35,144 bases of DNA from Gammaproteobacteria bacterium (GTDB taxonomy: Bacteria > Pseudomonadota > Gammaproteobacteria > HK1), in contig JAJDUQ010000322.1 in assembly GCA_022826505.1 (NCBI GenBank), forward strand, positions 1 to 35,144, given 5' to 3'. Numbering within the stretch: position 1 is the first letter of the stretch; each line of letters opens with the position of its first letter. Of the stretch, positions 17,706 through 25,299 are shown piece by piece. Both the position numbers and the translations under genes were made by a program. The notes under the pieces were generated by a model. The model made no database searches. It worked only from the letters and a program-made list of their open reading frames with translations, and was not told where the DNA came from.

Positions 17706-18738
17706 AGAACCGATGACCGGAGCGGACCCGATTCTCGAGGTATCCGGGCTCGACGTGCGCTTCGACAGCCCCCAGGGGATCGTGCACGCGGTGCGGGACG
17801 TGAGCTTCTCGGTCGCGCCGGGCGAGATCGTGGCCCTGGTCGGCGAGTCCGGCTCGGGCAAGTCCACCATCGGGCTCGCGCTCATGCGGCTCCTCGACCA
17901 CGAAGAGTCGGCGCGGGTGCAGGGCACCATCCGGTTCACCGGGAAGGACGGCGGCAGCCGCGACCTCATGGCGCAGTCGGCGCGGAGCATGCGCAGAATC
18001 CGGGGCAACGACATCGGGATGATTTTCCAGGAGCCCATGTCGTCGCTCGATCCCATTTTCACCGTCGGCGCCCAGATCGTGGAGGCGATCCGGATCCACC
18101 AGAGAAAGTCGGCCGGGGAAGCGACGTCGCTCGCGCTGGAGATGCTCCACCTGCTCGGAATCGCGCATCCGCGGCAGTGCTTCGCCAGCTATCCGCACCA
18201 GATTTCGGGGGGCATGATTCAGCGCGTGATGATCGCGATGGCGCTGTCGTGCAACCCCACCCTGCTCGTCGCCGACGAGCCGACCACGGGCCTGGACGTC
18301 ACCATCCAGGCCCAGATCATCGAGCACCTCCAGTCGCTTCAGCGCCAGCAACGCATGTCGGTGCTGTTCATCACCCACGACCTTGGGCTGGTGGCCGAGA
18401 TCGCCGACCGGGTCTTCGTGCTCTACGCCGGGCAGGTGGTCGAGTTCGGCTCGGTCGAGACCATCTTCCGCGCCCCTCTCATGCCCTATACCGGGATGCT
18501 GCTGGATTCGCTGCCGCGGCTGGGCTGCTCCAGCCTGCCCGATTACCGAATCGAGGCGATTCCCGGCAACGTGCCGAACGCGACCGCGTTCCCGCCGGGC
18601 TGCGCGTTCCACCCCCGCTGCCGGCACTTCGAGCCCTTGACCTGCGATCGGGACACGCCGGCGCTGGAGCTTGCCGCCCCGGACCACCTCGTCCGGTGCT
18701 GCCGCTGGCACGCAATCCGGGGAGCATGCGACTCATGA
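17698..18738 (+). CDS. ABC transporter ATP-binding protein, DppD/OppD type
   Basis: Cytoplasmic ATPase driving the importer. From ATG 17698 it is 346 residues; an ATG 15 nt later is an alternative. Walker A reads GESGSGKST, the signature motif ISGGMIQRV (Ile in place of the more common Leu) and Walker B LLVADEPTTGLD, followed by the switch His in FITHDLGLV. The C-terminal oligopeptide/dipeptide extension contains PGCAFHPRCRHFEPLTC, the Cys-rich segment found in this class. The stop overlaps an ATG (ATGA, 18735-18738). Confidence 0.95.
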   Translation: MDREPMTGADPILEVSGLDVRFDSPQGIVHAVRDVSFSVAPGEIVALVGESGSGKSTIGLALMRLLDHEESARVQGTIRFTGKDGGSRDLMAQSARSMRRIRGNDIGMIFQEPMSSLDPIFTVGAQIVEAIRIHQRKSAGEATSLALEMLHLLGIAHPRQCFASYPHQISGGMIQRVMIAMALSCNPTLLVADEPTTGLDVTIQAQIIEHLQSLQRQQRMSVLFITHDLGLVAEIADRVFVLYAGQVVEFGSVETIFRAPLMPYTGMLLDSLPRLGCSSLPDYRIEAIPGNVPNATAFPPGCAFHPRCRHFEPLTCDRDTPALELAAPDHLVRCCRWHAIRGACDS

Positions 18739-18871
18739 GCGCGGCAACGCTGCCGGCCGGCCTCGGGGGGAGGGACGGCGGTCGCAGGGAGACGCGACCC
18801 ATGACCATGAGCCCGGCAACTCCGCCAGCGGTGCCGGGGAGAGGCGCTGCCGTCGCGAGGAGACACGGCCC
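18735..18871 (+). repeat. Imperfect tandem duplication of an initiation region (also a 46-codon ORF)
   Basis: Two related units follow the DppD-type gene: one from ATGAGC 18735 and one from ATGAGC 18807, each beginning ATGAGCxCGGCAAC and ending with a GAGACxCGxCCC element. The real start of the next gene, GTGAGCGCAACC at 18872, looks like the head of a third unit. Spacings are 72 and 65 nt. The first two units form an open frame of 46 codons that starts in the ATGA of the previous gene and ends in the GTGA of the next (TGA 18873-18875). The structure resembles repeated copying of the start region of the second ATPase gene. Confidence 0.5.
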
Positions 18872-19855
18872 GTGAGCGCAACCACCCCTCTCATCGAGGT
18901 CGAGGGGCTGCGGAAGTGGTTCCCGATCATGCGCGGCCTCATCCCGAGGCCGGTCGCCCACGTGAAGGCGGTCGAGGACGTGTCGTTCTCCATCGCCCCG
19001 CACGAGGTGCTCGGCATCGCCGGAGAGTCCGGCTCGGGCAAGACGACGATCGGCCGCACCCTGCTGCGGCTCGTCGAGCCCACGGGCGGGTCGATTCGCT
19101 TCCGGGGCGAGGACGTGACGCGCCTCGGCCCGGAGGCGCTGCGCAGGTTCCGGCGCAAGGCCCAGATCGTGTTCCAGGACCCCTACGGCTCGCTCAATCC
19201 GAACATGACGGTGGAGGCGATCCTGAGCGAGCCGCTGCGCATCCAGGGGCTGTGCGAGAACGCGGCCGAGCGCCGGGAGCGGGTGGCCGAGCTCCTCGAC
19301 ATGGTCTCGATGTCCGCCGACCACCTCCCCCGCCGGCCCCAGGCCCTGTCCGGCGGCCAGCGCCAGCGCGTCGGCCTCGCCCGTGCGCTCGCCGTTTCCC
19401 CCGAGTTCATCGTGGCCGACGAGCCGGTGTCGGCCCTGGACGTCTCCATCCAGGCCCAGATCATCAACCTGCTGGAGGATCTGAAGGGCCGGCTGGGGCT
19501 GTCGCTGCTGTTCATCTCCCACGACATCGCGGTGATGGAGTACATCTCGGACCGCATCGCGGTGGTGTACCTCGGCCGGGTGATGGAGATCGGGCCGACG
19601 GCGGAGATCTGCTCGAACCCGAAGCATCCCTATACCGAGGCGCTGCTCTCGGCGGTGCCCAACCCGGACCCGACCCGCAGGAAGCAGCGCATCGTGCTGG
19701 AGGGGGACGTGCCGAACGCCATCGCGCCCCCGTCGGGCTGCGTCTTCCGGACCCGCTGCCGCTACGCGGTCGAGGAGTGCGCGCACGCGGTGCCGCCGTT
19801 CAGGCCCGTGTCGGCGGGCCATCGGGCCGCCTGCATCAGGGACGACATCCTGTGA
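18872..19855 (+). CDS. ABC transporter ATP-binding protein, DppF/OppF type
   Basis: Second ATPase of the importer, 327 residues from GTG 18872, chosen because AGGAGA lies 8 nt upstream and the protein then starts VSATTPLIEVEGLRKWF, as in the family. Walker A is GESGSGKTT, the Q-loop VFQDPYGSLNPNM, the signature LSGGQRQRV, Walker B FIVADEPVSALD and the switch SHDIAVM. The C-terminal extension carries GCVFRTRCRYAVEEC. The stop is GTGA (19852-19855), and the GTG opens only a 23-codon frame. With the previous three genes it completes a transporter core lacking its periplasmic binding protein, which lies 12 kb downstream. Confidence 0.95.
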   Translation: MSATTPLIEVEGLRKWFPIMRGLIPRPVAHVKAVEDVSFSIAPHEVLGIAGESGSGKTTIGRTLLRLVEPTGGSIRFRGEDVTRLGPEALRRFRRKAQIVFQDPYGSLNPNMTVEAILSEPLRIQGLCENAAERRERVAELLDMVSMSADHLPRRPQALSGGQRQRVGLARALAVSPEFIVADEPVSALDVSIQAQIINLLEDLKGRLGLSLLFISHDIAVMEYISDRIAVVYLGRVMEIGPTAEICSNPKHPYTEALLSAVPNPDPTRRKQRIVLEGDVPNAIAPPSGCVFRTRCRYAVEECAHAVPPFRPVSAGHRAACIRDDIL

Positions 19856-20199
19856 ATGCGCCGGTGCGGGTCGCGGCCACTGCAGCAGGTCGTCAAGACG
19901 AAGACACGGCCCTGGCCGCGTGATTCAACCAGATCAGTCTCGGATAAGCGCGGCGCGGCTCATTCCTGAGCGCGAGTGAGCACGAGCCGAGCCGGCGGCG
20001 AACCGATGGGTGACGGTTGCCGCGGGACCGGGTCGTCGTTACGCTGCAAGGACCATCCGCTCTCGCAAGAGAAGCCCGACGGGGTGTGTTGGCAGTCGCT
20101 TGCGCATGATTCCAGCCTGCCCCGCCGAGGAGAGCGTGAAGTCGGGAGGATGCGACGACATGTCGACGGGTAGGGCGGACGAGACCGGAGTTCGGTGAC
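19856..20199 (+). other. Intergenic junction between transporter operon and accessory region
   Basis: No gene is supported. A 23-codon frame from GTG 19852 ends at 19923. Beyond that the sequence changes character, and short open frames on both strands have no family features. This is where the left edge of the proposed inserted island should lie. A GGCTCATTC at 19957-19965 recurs at 31603-31611 near the right side, but a 9-bp match of this kind can occur by chance. GGAG at 20187 is the ribosome site of the next gene. Confidence 0.4.
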
Positions 20200-20967
20200 A
20201 TGCCCGACTCGGTGTCCATCACGTTGAAGGGCCAATCCATCGGTCTCTCCGATCTGTCGGACGCACTGGTGGAACTCGCCACGGTGCTCGCAGAGGTCGA
20301 CCAGCAGGTGACTGGTCAACGGAGCATCGATTGGAAGGTGGTCCAGCTCGAACGTTCCAGCGCAACGGTGGGCGTCGCACCGGTGTACCGTCAGAACCAG
20401 GTGTTTGACCAACGGTCACAGGTGATCGCGGCGTGTGTCGAAGGGCTTCAGGCCCTGCGAGAAAGACCGGACCGCCCGGAGCATTTCAGCGACAAAGCGC
20501 TTTGGTCGGCGAAACGACTGGCCCGGCACGTCAACGGAGAGGTAGCCGCGATCGTGGTGACTGGCGCGGTCGAGAATGAACCGGTGAAGCGGGTTTCGTT
20601 CGGAAGTCGCATGGCGGCACACGTTGATGAAATCATTGGCATTTCTGGACACGCTTCGGGGGCACTCGAAGGACGTCTGGAGACGATCACCATACATGGG
20701 CAGAACGCGTTCACCATCTACGATCCGCTCAGGCGGCGTGGAACGCGCTGCATCTGCGACACCGATACGCTCGACGACATCCGGGGACTGCTGGGACACA
20801 GAGTCCTCGTGTACGGCGACATCGGTTACAACAAGGGCGGGGAGCCAATCACCATCCGGGTAGAGCAATTCCAACTCCTGCGGGCCCGAGGCGCACTGCC
20901 TCAGCCGCACGATCTGCGCGGGATATTCGCGGAGTCGGCGGTCACGGCAAGTGACTCCGCGGACTGA
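20200..20967 (+). CDS. Conserved-looking hypothetical protein, 255 aa
   Basis: I do not recognise the family. The start ATG 20200 has GGAG 9 nt upstream. The N-terminal part (residues 1-70) alternates helices and strands (LSDLSDALVELATVLAEVDQ, WKVVQLERSSATVGVAPV). Residues about 85-145 form a basic linker region. Residues about 153-232 (ALEGRLETITIHGQNAFTIYDPL, ICDTDTLDDIRGLLGHRVLVYGDI, GGEPITIRVEQFQLL) have the strand spacing of a small beta-barrel such as an OB-like fold, as an inference. There is no signal peptide, TM helix or catalytic signature. It is the first gene of the accessory region and stands alone, with more than 600 nt of non-coding DNA after it. Confidence 0.75.
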   Translation: MPDSVSITLKGQSIGLSDLSDALVELATVLAEVDQQVTGQRSIDWKVVQLERSSATVGVAPVYRQNQVFDQRSQVIAACVEGLQALRERPDRPEHFSDKALWSAKRLARHVNGEVAAIVVTGAVENEPVKRVSFGSRMAAHVDEIIGISGHASGALEGRLETITIHGQNAFTIYDPLRRRGTRCICDTDTLDDIRGLLGHRVLVYGDIGYNKGGEPITIRVEQFQLLRARGALPQPHDLRGIFAESAVTASDSAD

Positions 20968-20983
20968 GTGAGTCGATCATTTT
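20929..20983 (+). terminator. Candidate terminator hairpin overlapping the end of the 255-aa gene
   Basis: GCGGAGTC (20929-20936) and GACTCCGC (20953-20960) form a perfect 8-bp inverted repeat with a 16-nt loop, followed after 12 nt by TCGATCATTTT. The stem lies inside the last codons and the T-run is short and distant, so intrinsic termination is possible but not strong. Confidence 0.28.
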
Positions 20984-21585
20984 GACGCCGGTACAACTGC
21001 GGTCCCGTAGTCGGCCGCCGACATGGGCGGATTTGCACCTGCGGTCCTCACTCGGGCCATCGGGCTGCCCGCTCGAGCGAGAAAGAGAACGAGCGCGAGA
21101 ACCATAACGGGTGCCGTAGGCGCATGATCGGGGATTGACCAGACACCGAAACCGGAGTCCGACCAGGAGCTCGCGGGTACCAGCAGCCGGACGCTAGGGA
21201 GTCCCGCGTGGGGTAGGGTAGAGGGGCGTGTGGAGCGTCGGGCCATGCGCAGCTGAGGATGGCGAGCACTGCGCTGGGGGCGGAATCGCCGGGCGCCCAA
21301 GGAAGCTGGGCGCGCGGGGCAGACGAGCGTGCAACGAGACGGGAGAGGAACTTGAGCGGTCCGGGATCCTCCCCCATATTTCGCAGTCGGCGCCATTGAA
21401 TCAGAACAGGAGGCAGGCTCCCGCAGATCAAGCAGCGCGATGGAAACCGCGCAGAGGTGGCGGGGGAGACGGGATCACCCGCGCCACAGATGCTCCGGAT
21501 AGACAACTCGAGCGGATGAACGACAACAGAGTAGACGGAACACGCGGGGCGCGTGCGCACCGACGGAACGGAAGGCCTGGAGCAA
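20968..21585. other. 618-bp stretch without a supported gene
   Basis: Neither strand has an open frame with natural protein composition; minus-strand frames are Arg/Ser/Pro-rich shadows, although one has a short hydrophobic run (VMVLALVLFLA). The segment 21180-21360 is strongly purine-biased on the plus strand (GGGGTAGGGTAGAGGGG). A structured RNA or regulatory region is possible, but I cannot identify one. RNase P, tmRNA and rRNA signatures were looked for and not seen. Confidence 0.3.
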
Positions 21586-22068
21586 ATGTCCTTTGACAAC
21601 CCCTACGTTATCGGGGCCATCGTCTCGATTATCGTACTGATCTTCGGAATCGGTGTCTGGGTAGGTGCGGTCAACGCAGACCGGAGGTCATTCAAGGAAT
21701 TCATGACAGAAGTCCGCGACGATCTCAAGAAGGTGCTGTCGCGGCTGCCACCTCGCGTGTACGCAGGCGACAGCCCCATCGAGCTGACCGAGCTGGGTAG
21801 GAACATCTCCACACGGCTAAACGGCAAAGAGTGGGCAGAAGAGCACGCGACAAACCTGCGCGAGGAGATCAAGGGTAGGGAGCCGTACGAGGTTCAAGGG
21901 ATGTGCTTCGAGTACGCGAAGGAACATAAGCCGCCAGAAGACATGGAGAGGATGATTCAGACGATCGCATACGAGAACGGCATCAAGCGGGAAGCGGTTC
22001 TGGATGTCCTGGCACTGGAATTGCGCGACAAGTTGATTGGACCGAAAGACGGGCAGGACGGTGGCTGA
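21586..22068 (+). CDS. Membrane-anchored hypothetical protein, partner of GIY-YIG gene
   Basis: A 160-residue protein with one N-terminal transmembrane helix (PYVIGAIVSIIVLIFGIGVWVGAV, residues about 6-29) and a soluble acidic/basic mixed domain facing the cytoplasm by the positive-inside rule (DRRSFKEFMTEVRDDLKKVL follows the helix). A helical region KEWAEEHATNLREEIKG and a C-terminal segment YENGIKREAVLDVLALELRDKLIG look like an all-alpha domain. The start ATG 21586 has a GGAG a few bases upstream. Its stop lies 8 nt inside the next gene, so the pair is probably translationally coupled. The family is not recognised. Confidence 0.8.
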   Translation: MSFDNPYVIGAIVSIIVLIFGIGVWVGAVNADRRSFKEFMTEVRDDLKKVLSRLPPRVYAGDSPIELTELGRNISTRLNGKEWAEEHATNLREEIKGREPYEVQGMCFEYAKEHKPPEDMERMIQTIAYENGIKREAVLDVLALELRDKLIGPKDGQDGG

Positions 22069-22390
22069 GAAAGCGACCTGGTACGGGAAAACAGGCGTTG
22101 GCTACACGTACAACGTGTACGGCCTCGGTCCGGGTTGGAACGACGTGCCGGGCAACTACATCTTCGCGAAGACGATAGAGACCAAGGATGGCCGCAAATG
22201 GTCGGCCATCTACATCGGCGAAACCGACAGCTTCAAGAACCGTGTGGGTCGTCATCACGAAAAGTGGGACCGCGCGCTACGCTACGGCATGACGCATGTT
22301 CATGCCCACACAGGGTCGCCATCGAGGAAAGTACGCAGGCGCGAGGAAGCAGACCTGCTCGCGAACCGCAACCCGCCGTGTAACGACTAG
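22061..22390 (+). CDS. GIY-YIG nuclease-like protein
   Basis: A 109-residue protein from GTG 22061, overlapping the previous stop by 8 nt. The GIY-YIG core is visible: G31-N-Y33-I (the GIY strand), Y51-I-G53 (the YIG strand), R61 in FKNRVGRHHEKW as the conserved helix arginine, E95/E96 in RRREEADLL as the metal-binding glutamate and P106-C-N108 as the terminal Asn motif. The loop between the two strands is long because of KTIETKDGRKWSA. The protein is a minimal catalytic domain without a DNA-binding extension, so it must find its target through a partner, plausibly the upstream membrane protein, or act non-specifically. Nuclease activity is inferred. Confidence 0.8.
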   Translation: MAEKATWYGKTGVGYTYNVYGLGPGWNDVPGNYIFAKTIETKDGRKWSAIYIGETDSFKNRVGRHHEKWDRALRYGMTHVHAHTGSPSRKVRRREEADLLANRNPPCND

Positions 22391-22460
22391 CACGATTCCC
22401 GAACAACAGGTCGCAACACGCGGGCCGTTGAGGCGAGCGATGCTGAGGTCAGTCTGAGTC

Positions 22461-22754
22461 GTGAGACTCGGGAGAAGCGCAGAAGTGCTCGACTACGCTT
22501 TGGACCTCGGCGCCCTGAGCACCAGCGACCTCGCCGAGCACATTGCCGAATGCTCCGGCAACGACGGAATCCAAGGAATCGACAAGGCTCTGTTTGACCG
22601 AATCCATAGCGACGTCCGCGAACTTCTCCCCGAGCGAGGTTGTAAGGGCGCGGCCGAAGAGCAAGGGCAGGAGGTTCTAATCACCTCCGGAGAGACCCAG
22701 ACAATCGAGTTCTGGCCCTGCACCGAAGAGGAGACGCCCAATGCCCCGAGGTGA
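22461..22754 (+). CDS. Small hypothetical protein, uncertain strand
   Basis: A 97-codon frame from GTG 22461 with helix-like composition (SAEVLDYALDLGALSTSDLAEH, DKALFDRIHSDVRELLPE) and a C-terminal IEFWPCTEEE tail. It overlaps the start of the next plus-strand frame by 14 nt, which would fit an operon. No ribosome site is evident. The opposite strand over 22449-22664 also reads like a helical protein (EKFADVAMDSVKQSLVDSLD), so the coding strand is not settled. No family is recognised. Confidence 0.35.
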   Translation: MRLGRSAEVLDYALDLGALSTSDLAEHIAECSGNDGIQGIDKALFDRIHSDVRELLPERGCKGAAEEQGQEVLITSGETQTIEFWPCTEEETPNAPR

Positions 22755-23010
22755 TGCCCCGCAACGAGCAGCGGTACGCCGCGTGACCGGCACGGACGGT
22801 CACCAACCCGGAGGGCTGGCCACCGGACAATTCGGTCATCAACCAACGGCCCCAACCCTCCAGACCAGAGGTCACCAGCCGGTGGTTCCAGCCGGCCAGG
22901 CCACAGGTTTCGCCCCAAGCTCACAGGGCGCAGGACAACCCGCGCACGGCGCCAATGCTGTTCAGGTACCGACCAACCCGCCGAATCAGGGTACAAGCGG
23001 GAAGAAGTAA
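22741..23010 (+). CDS. Low-complexity Gln/Pro/Gly-rich small protein
   Basis: An 89-codon frame from ATG 22741 preceded by GAGGAG (22728-22733) at good spacing. The body has repeated GHQP-type units (TDGHQPGGLATGQF, GHQPTAPTLQTR, GHQPVVPAGQATGF) and then SSQGAGQPAHGANAVQ, with a Lys-rich end (SGKK). It appears intrinsically disordered, with no TM helix or signal peptide. The repeats suggest a real protein under expansion rather than a shadow frame. It ends 20 nt before the truncated GNAT gene. Function unknown. Confidence 0.45.
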   Translation: MPRGDAPQRAAVRRVTGTDGHQPGGLATGQFGHQPTAPTLQTRGHQPVVPAGQATGFAPSSQGAGQPAHGANAVQVPTNPPNQGTSGKK

Positions 23011-23030
23011 GCCGACTCCGCACCCCCTCA

Positions 23031-23396
23031 GTGGCCTGCGACGGCGACCGCGTCGCCAAGTTCTACAGCCTCGCCGCAAGCTCGGTCGAGCGACGGCGCG
23101 GTTCCTCCCGCGTCGGCCGCAACCTGCCCGAGCCGATACCGGTCATCCTGTTCGGGCAGCTTGCGGTCGACACCGACTACCAGGGCCGGCACCTTGGTTC
23201 GGACCTGCTCATCGACGCGGCCCGGCGGGCGCTTGCCGCGTCCGATCTGATCGGGGCACGGGCCATCGTCGTGCAGGCCATCGACGAGCGCACGAAGTCC
23301 TTCTATGCACGGTTCGGGTTTCGTCCCTTCTCCGAGTGCGAGCCGCTCATGCTGCTTCTTCGCACATCCGAGCTCGCGACCCTGCTCGGACCGTGA
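23031..23396 (+). pseudogene. N-terminally truncated GNAT acetyltransferase (TacT-like toxin)
   Basis: From GTG 23031, 121 residues match the C-terminal two thirds of TacT/AtaT-type GNAT toxins, which acetylate aminoacyl-tRNA: VACDGDRVAKFYSLAASSVERR, RNLPEPIPVILFGQLAVDTDYQGRHLGSDLL (acetyl-CoA binding loop Q-G-R-H-L-G), ARAIVVQAIDERTKSFYARFGF. Family members start about 40-45 residues earlier with a segment ending R-T-x-V-V-C. Only LRTPSVAC of that segment is found, and no start codon precedes it. The ribbon-helix-helix antitoxin normally encoded upstream is missing. It is therefore an orphan remnant, probably inactive, next to the restriction locus. Confidence 0.7.
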
Positions 23397-23808
23397 CCTG
23401 CTCGATGCCGCCGCACGGCCTGACCGCCACACCCACGCCGGCGCCCGGTGCGACGAACGCCGCCAGCACCGCCATCGAACGCGGCCACGCCATCGTCATC
23501 GCGACACGGTTCCGCCGGGCACACCCGAACGAGACGGAGCCGGACGCGACCGATGGCGCGGTCCCGGCGGGCGGTGGAGAGCCTCCGGACCGCTCCCCTT
23601 CTCCCCGTCAAGGGTCGCAGTAGTCCAGATTCCGACTCGGCCTGCATGGACCTGGTGGTGCAGGGCGCCAAAGCTGTCATGCAGGTACGATCGTGTCCGA
23701 AGGAGCCGTCGCTCCTGGAGACCACCAGCGTGCGGCACATCCCACGAGGGGTTTCACCTTGAGGTCCAGGTGGTTCGAGGACTCGATGGAGACGGACGAG
23801 ATGGAAGC
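23397..23808. other. 412-bp gap upstream of hsdM, no supported gene
   Basis: A 76-codon plus-strand frame (GTG 23393 to 23623) overlaps the GNAT stop and is Pro/Ala/Thr-rich without features, so I do not call it. The rest holds no convincing promoter of the usual type. The region just before hsdM (GAGATGGAAGC, 23798-23808) contains a weak purine-rich ribosome site. Confidence 0.35.
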
Positions 23809-25299
23809 ATGATTACCGGCGAGCTGAAGTCCAAGGTCGACCGAATCTGGAACACCATGTGGTCCGGCGGCATCTCGAACCCGCTCTCGGTCATCGAGCA
23901 GCTCACCTACCTGCTCTTCATCAAGGGGCTGGACGAGTTGCACACGCGCAAGGAGCACAAGGCCGCCCGCACCGGCAATCCGATCGAGGAGCCGGTGTTC
24001 GCCGCCGACCAGGACGCTCTGCGCTGGTCGCGGTTCAAGGAGCTTGCGCCGGAGCAGATGTTCGAGACGGTGCGGGACAGGGTGTTCCCCTTCATCAAGT
24101 CGATGGGCCGGACGGGGGGCTCGGGCGAGGGATCCACCTACTCCCATCACATGCAGGACGCCCTCTTCATGATGCCCACGGCTCGGGTGCTGGCCAACGT
24201 GGTCGACCAGCTCGACGACATCGACATGGCCGACCGGGACACCAAGGGCGATCTGTACGAGTACATGCTCGGCAAGATCGCGACCGCCGGGCAGAACGGG
24301 CAGTTCCGCACTCCGCGCCACATCATCAAGTTGATGGTGGACGTGACGGCACCCACGCCGAACGACGTCATCTGCGATCCTGCTTGCGGCACCGCCGGCT
24401 TCCTCGTCGCGGCTTCCGAGCATCTCGTCGAGCACCACGGCGACCGCATCTACAAGGACGCCCACGCTCGCCGCCGGTTCAACGAGGGCACTTTCCACGG
24501 CTACGACTTCGACACCACGATGCTCCGCATCGGCAGCATGAACATGCTGCTGCACGGCGTGGAGAATCCGGACATCCGCTACAGGGACTCCTTGGCCCAG
24601 ACCGACCTGACGTCAGCCGGGGACGACGCCGAGCGGTACTCGCTCGTCCTCGCCAATCCGCCGTTTGCGGGCAGCCTCGACTACGAGTCAACCGCCAGGG
24701 ACCTGCAGCAGGTGGTCAAGACGAAGAAGACGGAGCTGCTGTTCCTTGTCCTGTTTCTGCGCCTGCTCCAGCCCGGCGGCCGCGCCGCCGTCATCGTGCC
24801 CGACGGCGTGCTCTTCGGGTCGAGCAAGGCGCACAGGACCCTGCGCAGGATCCTGGTCGAGGAGCAGAAGCTCGACGCCATCGTCTCCATGCCCTCCGGC
24901 GTCTTCAAACCTTACGCCGGGGTCTCCACCGCCATCCTGGTCTTCACCAAGACCAACTCCGGAGGCACCGACGACGTCTGGTTCTACGATATGCAGGCCG
25001 ACGGCTACTCGCTGGACGACAAGCGCACGCCGCAGCCGGACAACAGCGACCTTGCCGACATCCTCGCCCGCTGGCGAAACCGCGAGGAGGAGCGCAAGCG
25101 GGCGCGGACGGACCAGAGTTTCCTCGTGCCAAAGGCCAAGATCGCGGACAACGATTACGACTTGTCCATCAACCGCTACAAGGAGGTCGACTACGAGGCG
25201 GTGGAATACGACCCGCCCGGAGTGATCATGGAACGGCTAGCGGTCTTGGAAACTGAGATCGCGAAGGAACGGGCCGAACTGGAGGGGCTGTTAGGATGA
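23809..25299 (+). CDS. hsdM: Type I restriction-modification DNA methyltransferase (HsdM)
   Basis: Methylates adenine N6 within the site chosen by HsdS and is needed for both the methylase and the restriction complex. The 496-residue protein starts at ATG 23809 (MITGELKSKVDRIWNTMW). Residues about 5-140 form the helical HsdM N-terminal domain. The SAM-binding motif I is D190-P-A-C-G-T-A-G197-F, and the catalytic motif IV is N283-P-P-F286. GQFRTPRHIIKLMVD just before motif I is typical of the N6-MTase family. The C-terminal tail (IMERLAVLETEIAKERAELEG) is a helix that contacts HsdS. Its stop overlaps the hsdS start (ATGA, 25296-25299). Confidence 0.97.
   Translation: MITGELKSKVDRIWNTMWSGGISNPLSVIEQLTYLLFIKGLDELHTRKEHKAARTGNPIEEPVFAADQDALRWSRFKELAPEQMFETVRDRVFPFIKSMGRTGGSGEGSTYSHHMQDALFMMPTARVLANVVDQLDDIDMADRDTKGDLYEYMLGKIATAGQNGQFRTPRHIIKLMVDVTAPTPNDVICDPACGTAGFLVAASEHLVEHHGDRIYKDAHARRRFNEGTFHGYDFDTTMLRIGSMNMLLHGVENPDIRYRDSLAQTDLTSAGDDAERYSLVLANPPFAGSLDYESTARDLQQVVKTKKTELLFLVLFLRLLQPGGRAAVIVPDGVLFGSSKAHRTLRRILVEEQKLDAIVSMPSGVFKPYAGVSTAILVFTKTNSGGTDDVWFYDMQADGYSLDDKRTPQPDNSDLADILARWRNREEERKRARTDQSFLVPKAKIADNDYDLSINRYKEVDYEAVEYDPPGVIMERLAVLETEIAKERAELEGLLG

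Noticed and set aside
20977-21599. Minus-strand frames across the 618-bp spacer
   Set aside because: Skewed Arg/Ser/Pro composition and no ribosome site; one short hydrophobic run is not enough.
22449-22664. 71-codon minus-strand frame with helical composition starting at TTG
   Set aside because: GGAGGTGA lies upstream but 20 nt from the TTG; the plus-strand frame is equally plausible, so it is only mentioned as an alternative.
22678-22688. TAATCACCTCC resembling the 3' end of 16S rRNA
   Set aside because: An 11-nt match without any surrounding rRNA sequence; coincidence.
23393-23623. 76-codon frame overlapping the GNAT stop by GTGA
   Set aside because: Pro/Ala/Thr-rich, no ribosome site, no family features; most likely an open alternative frame.
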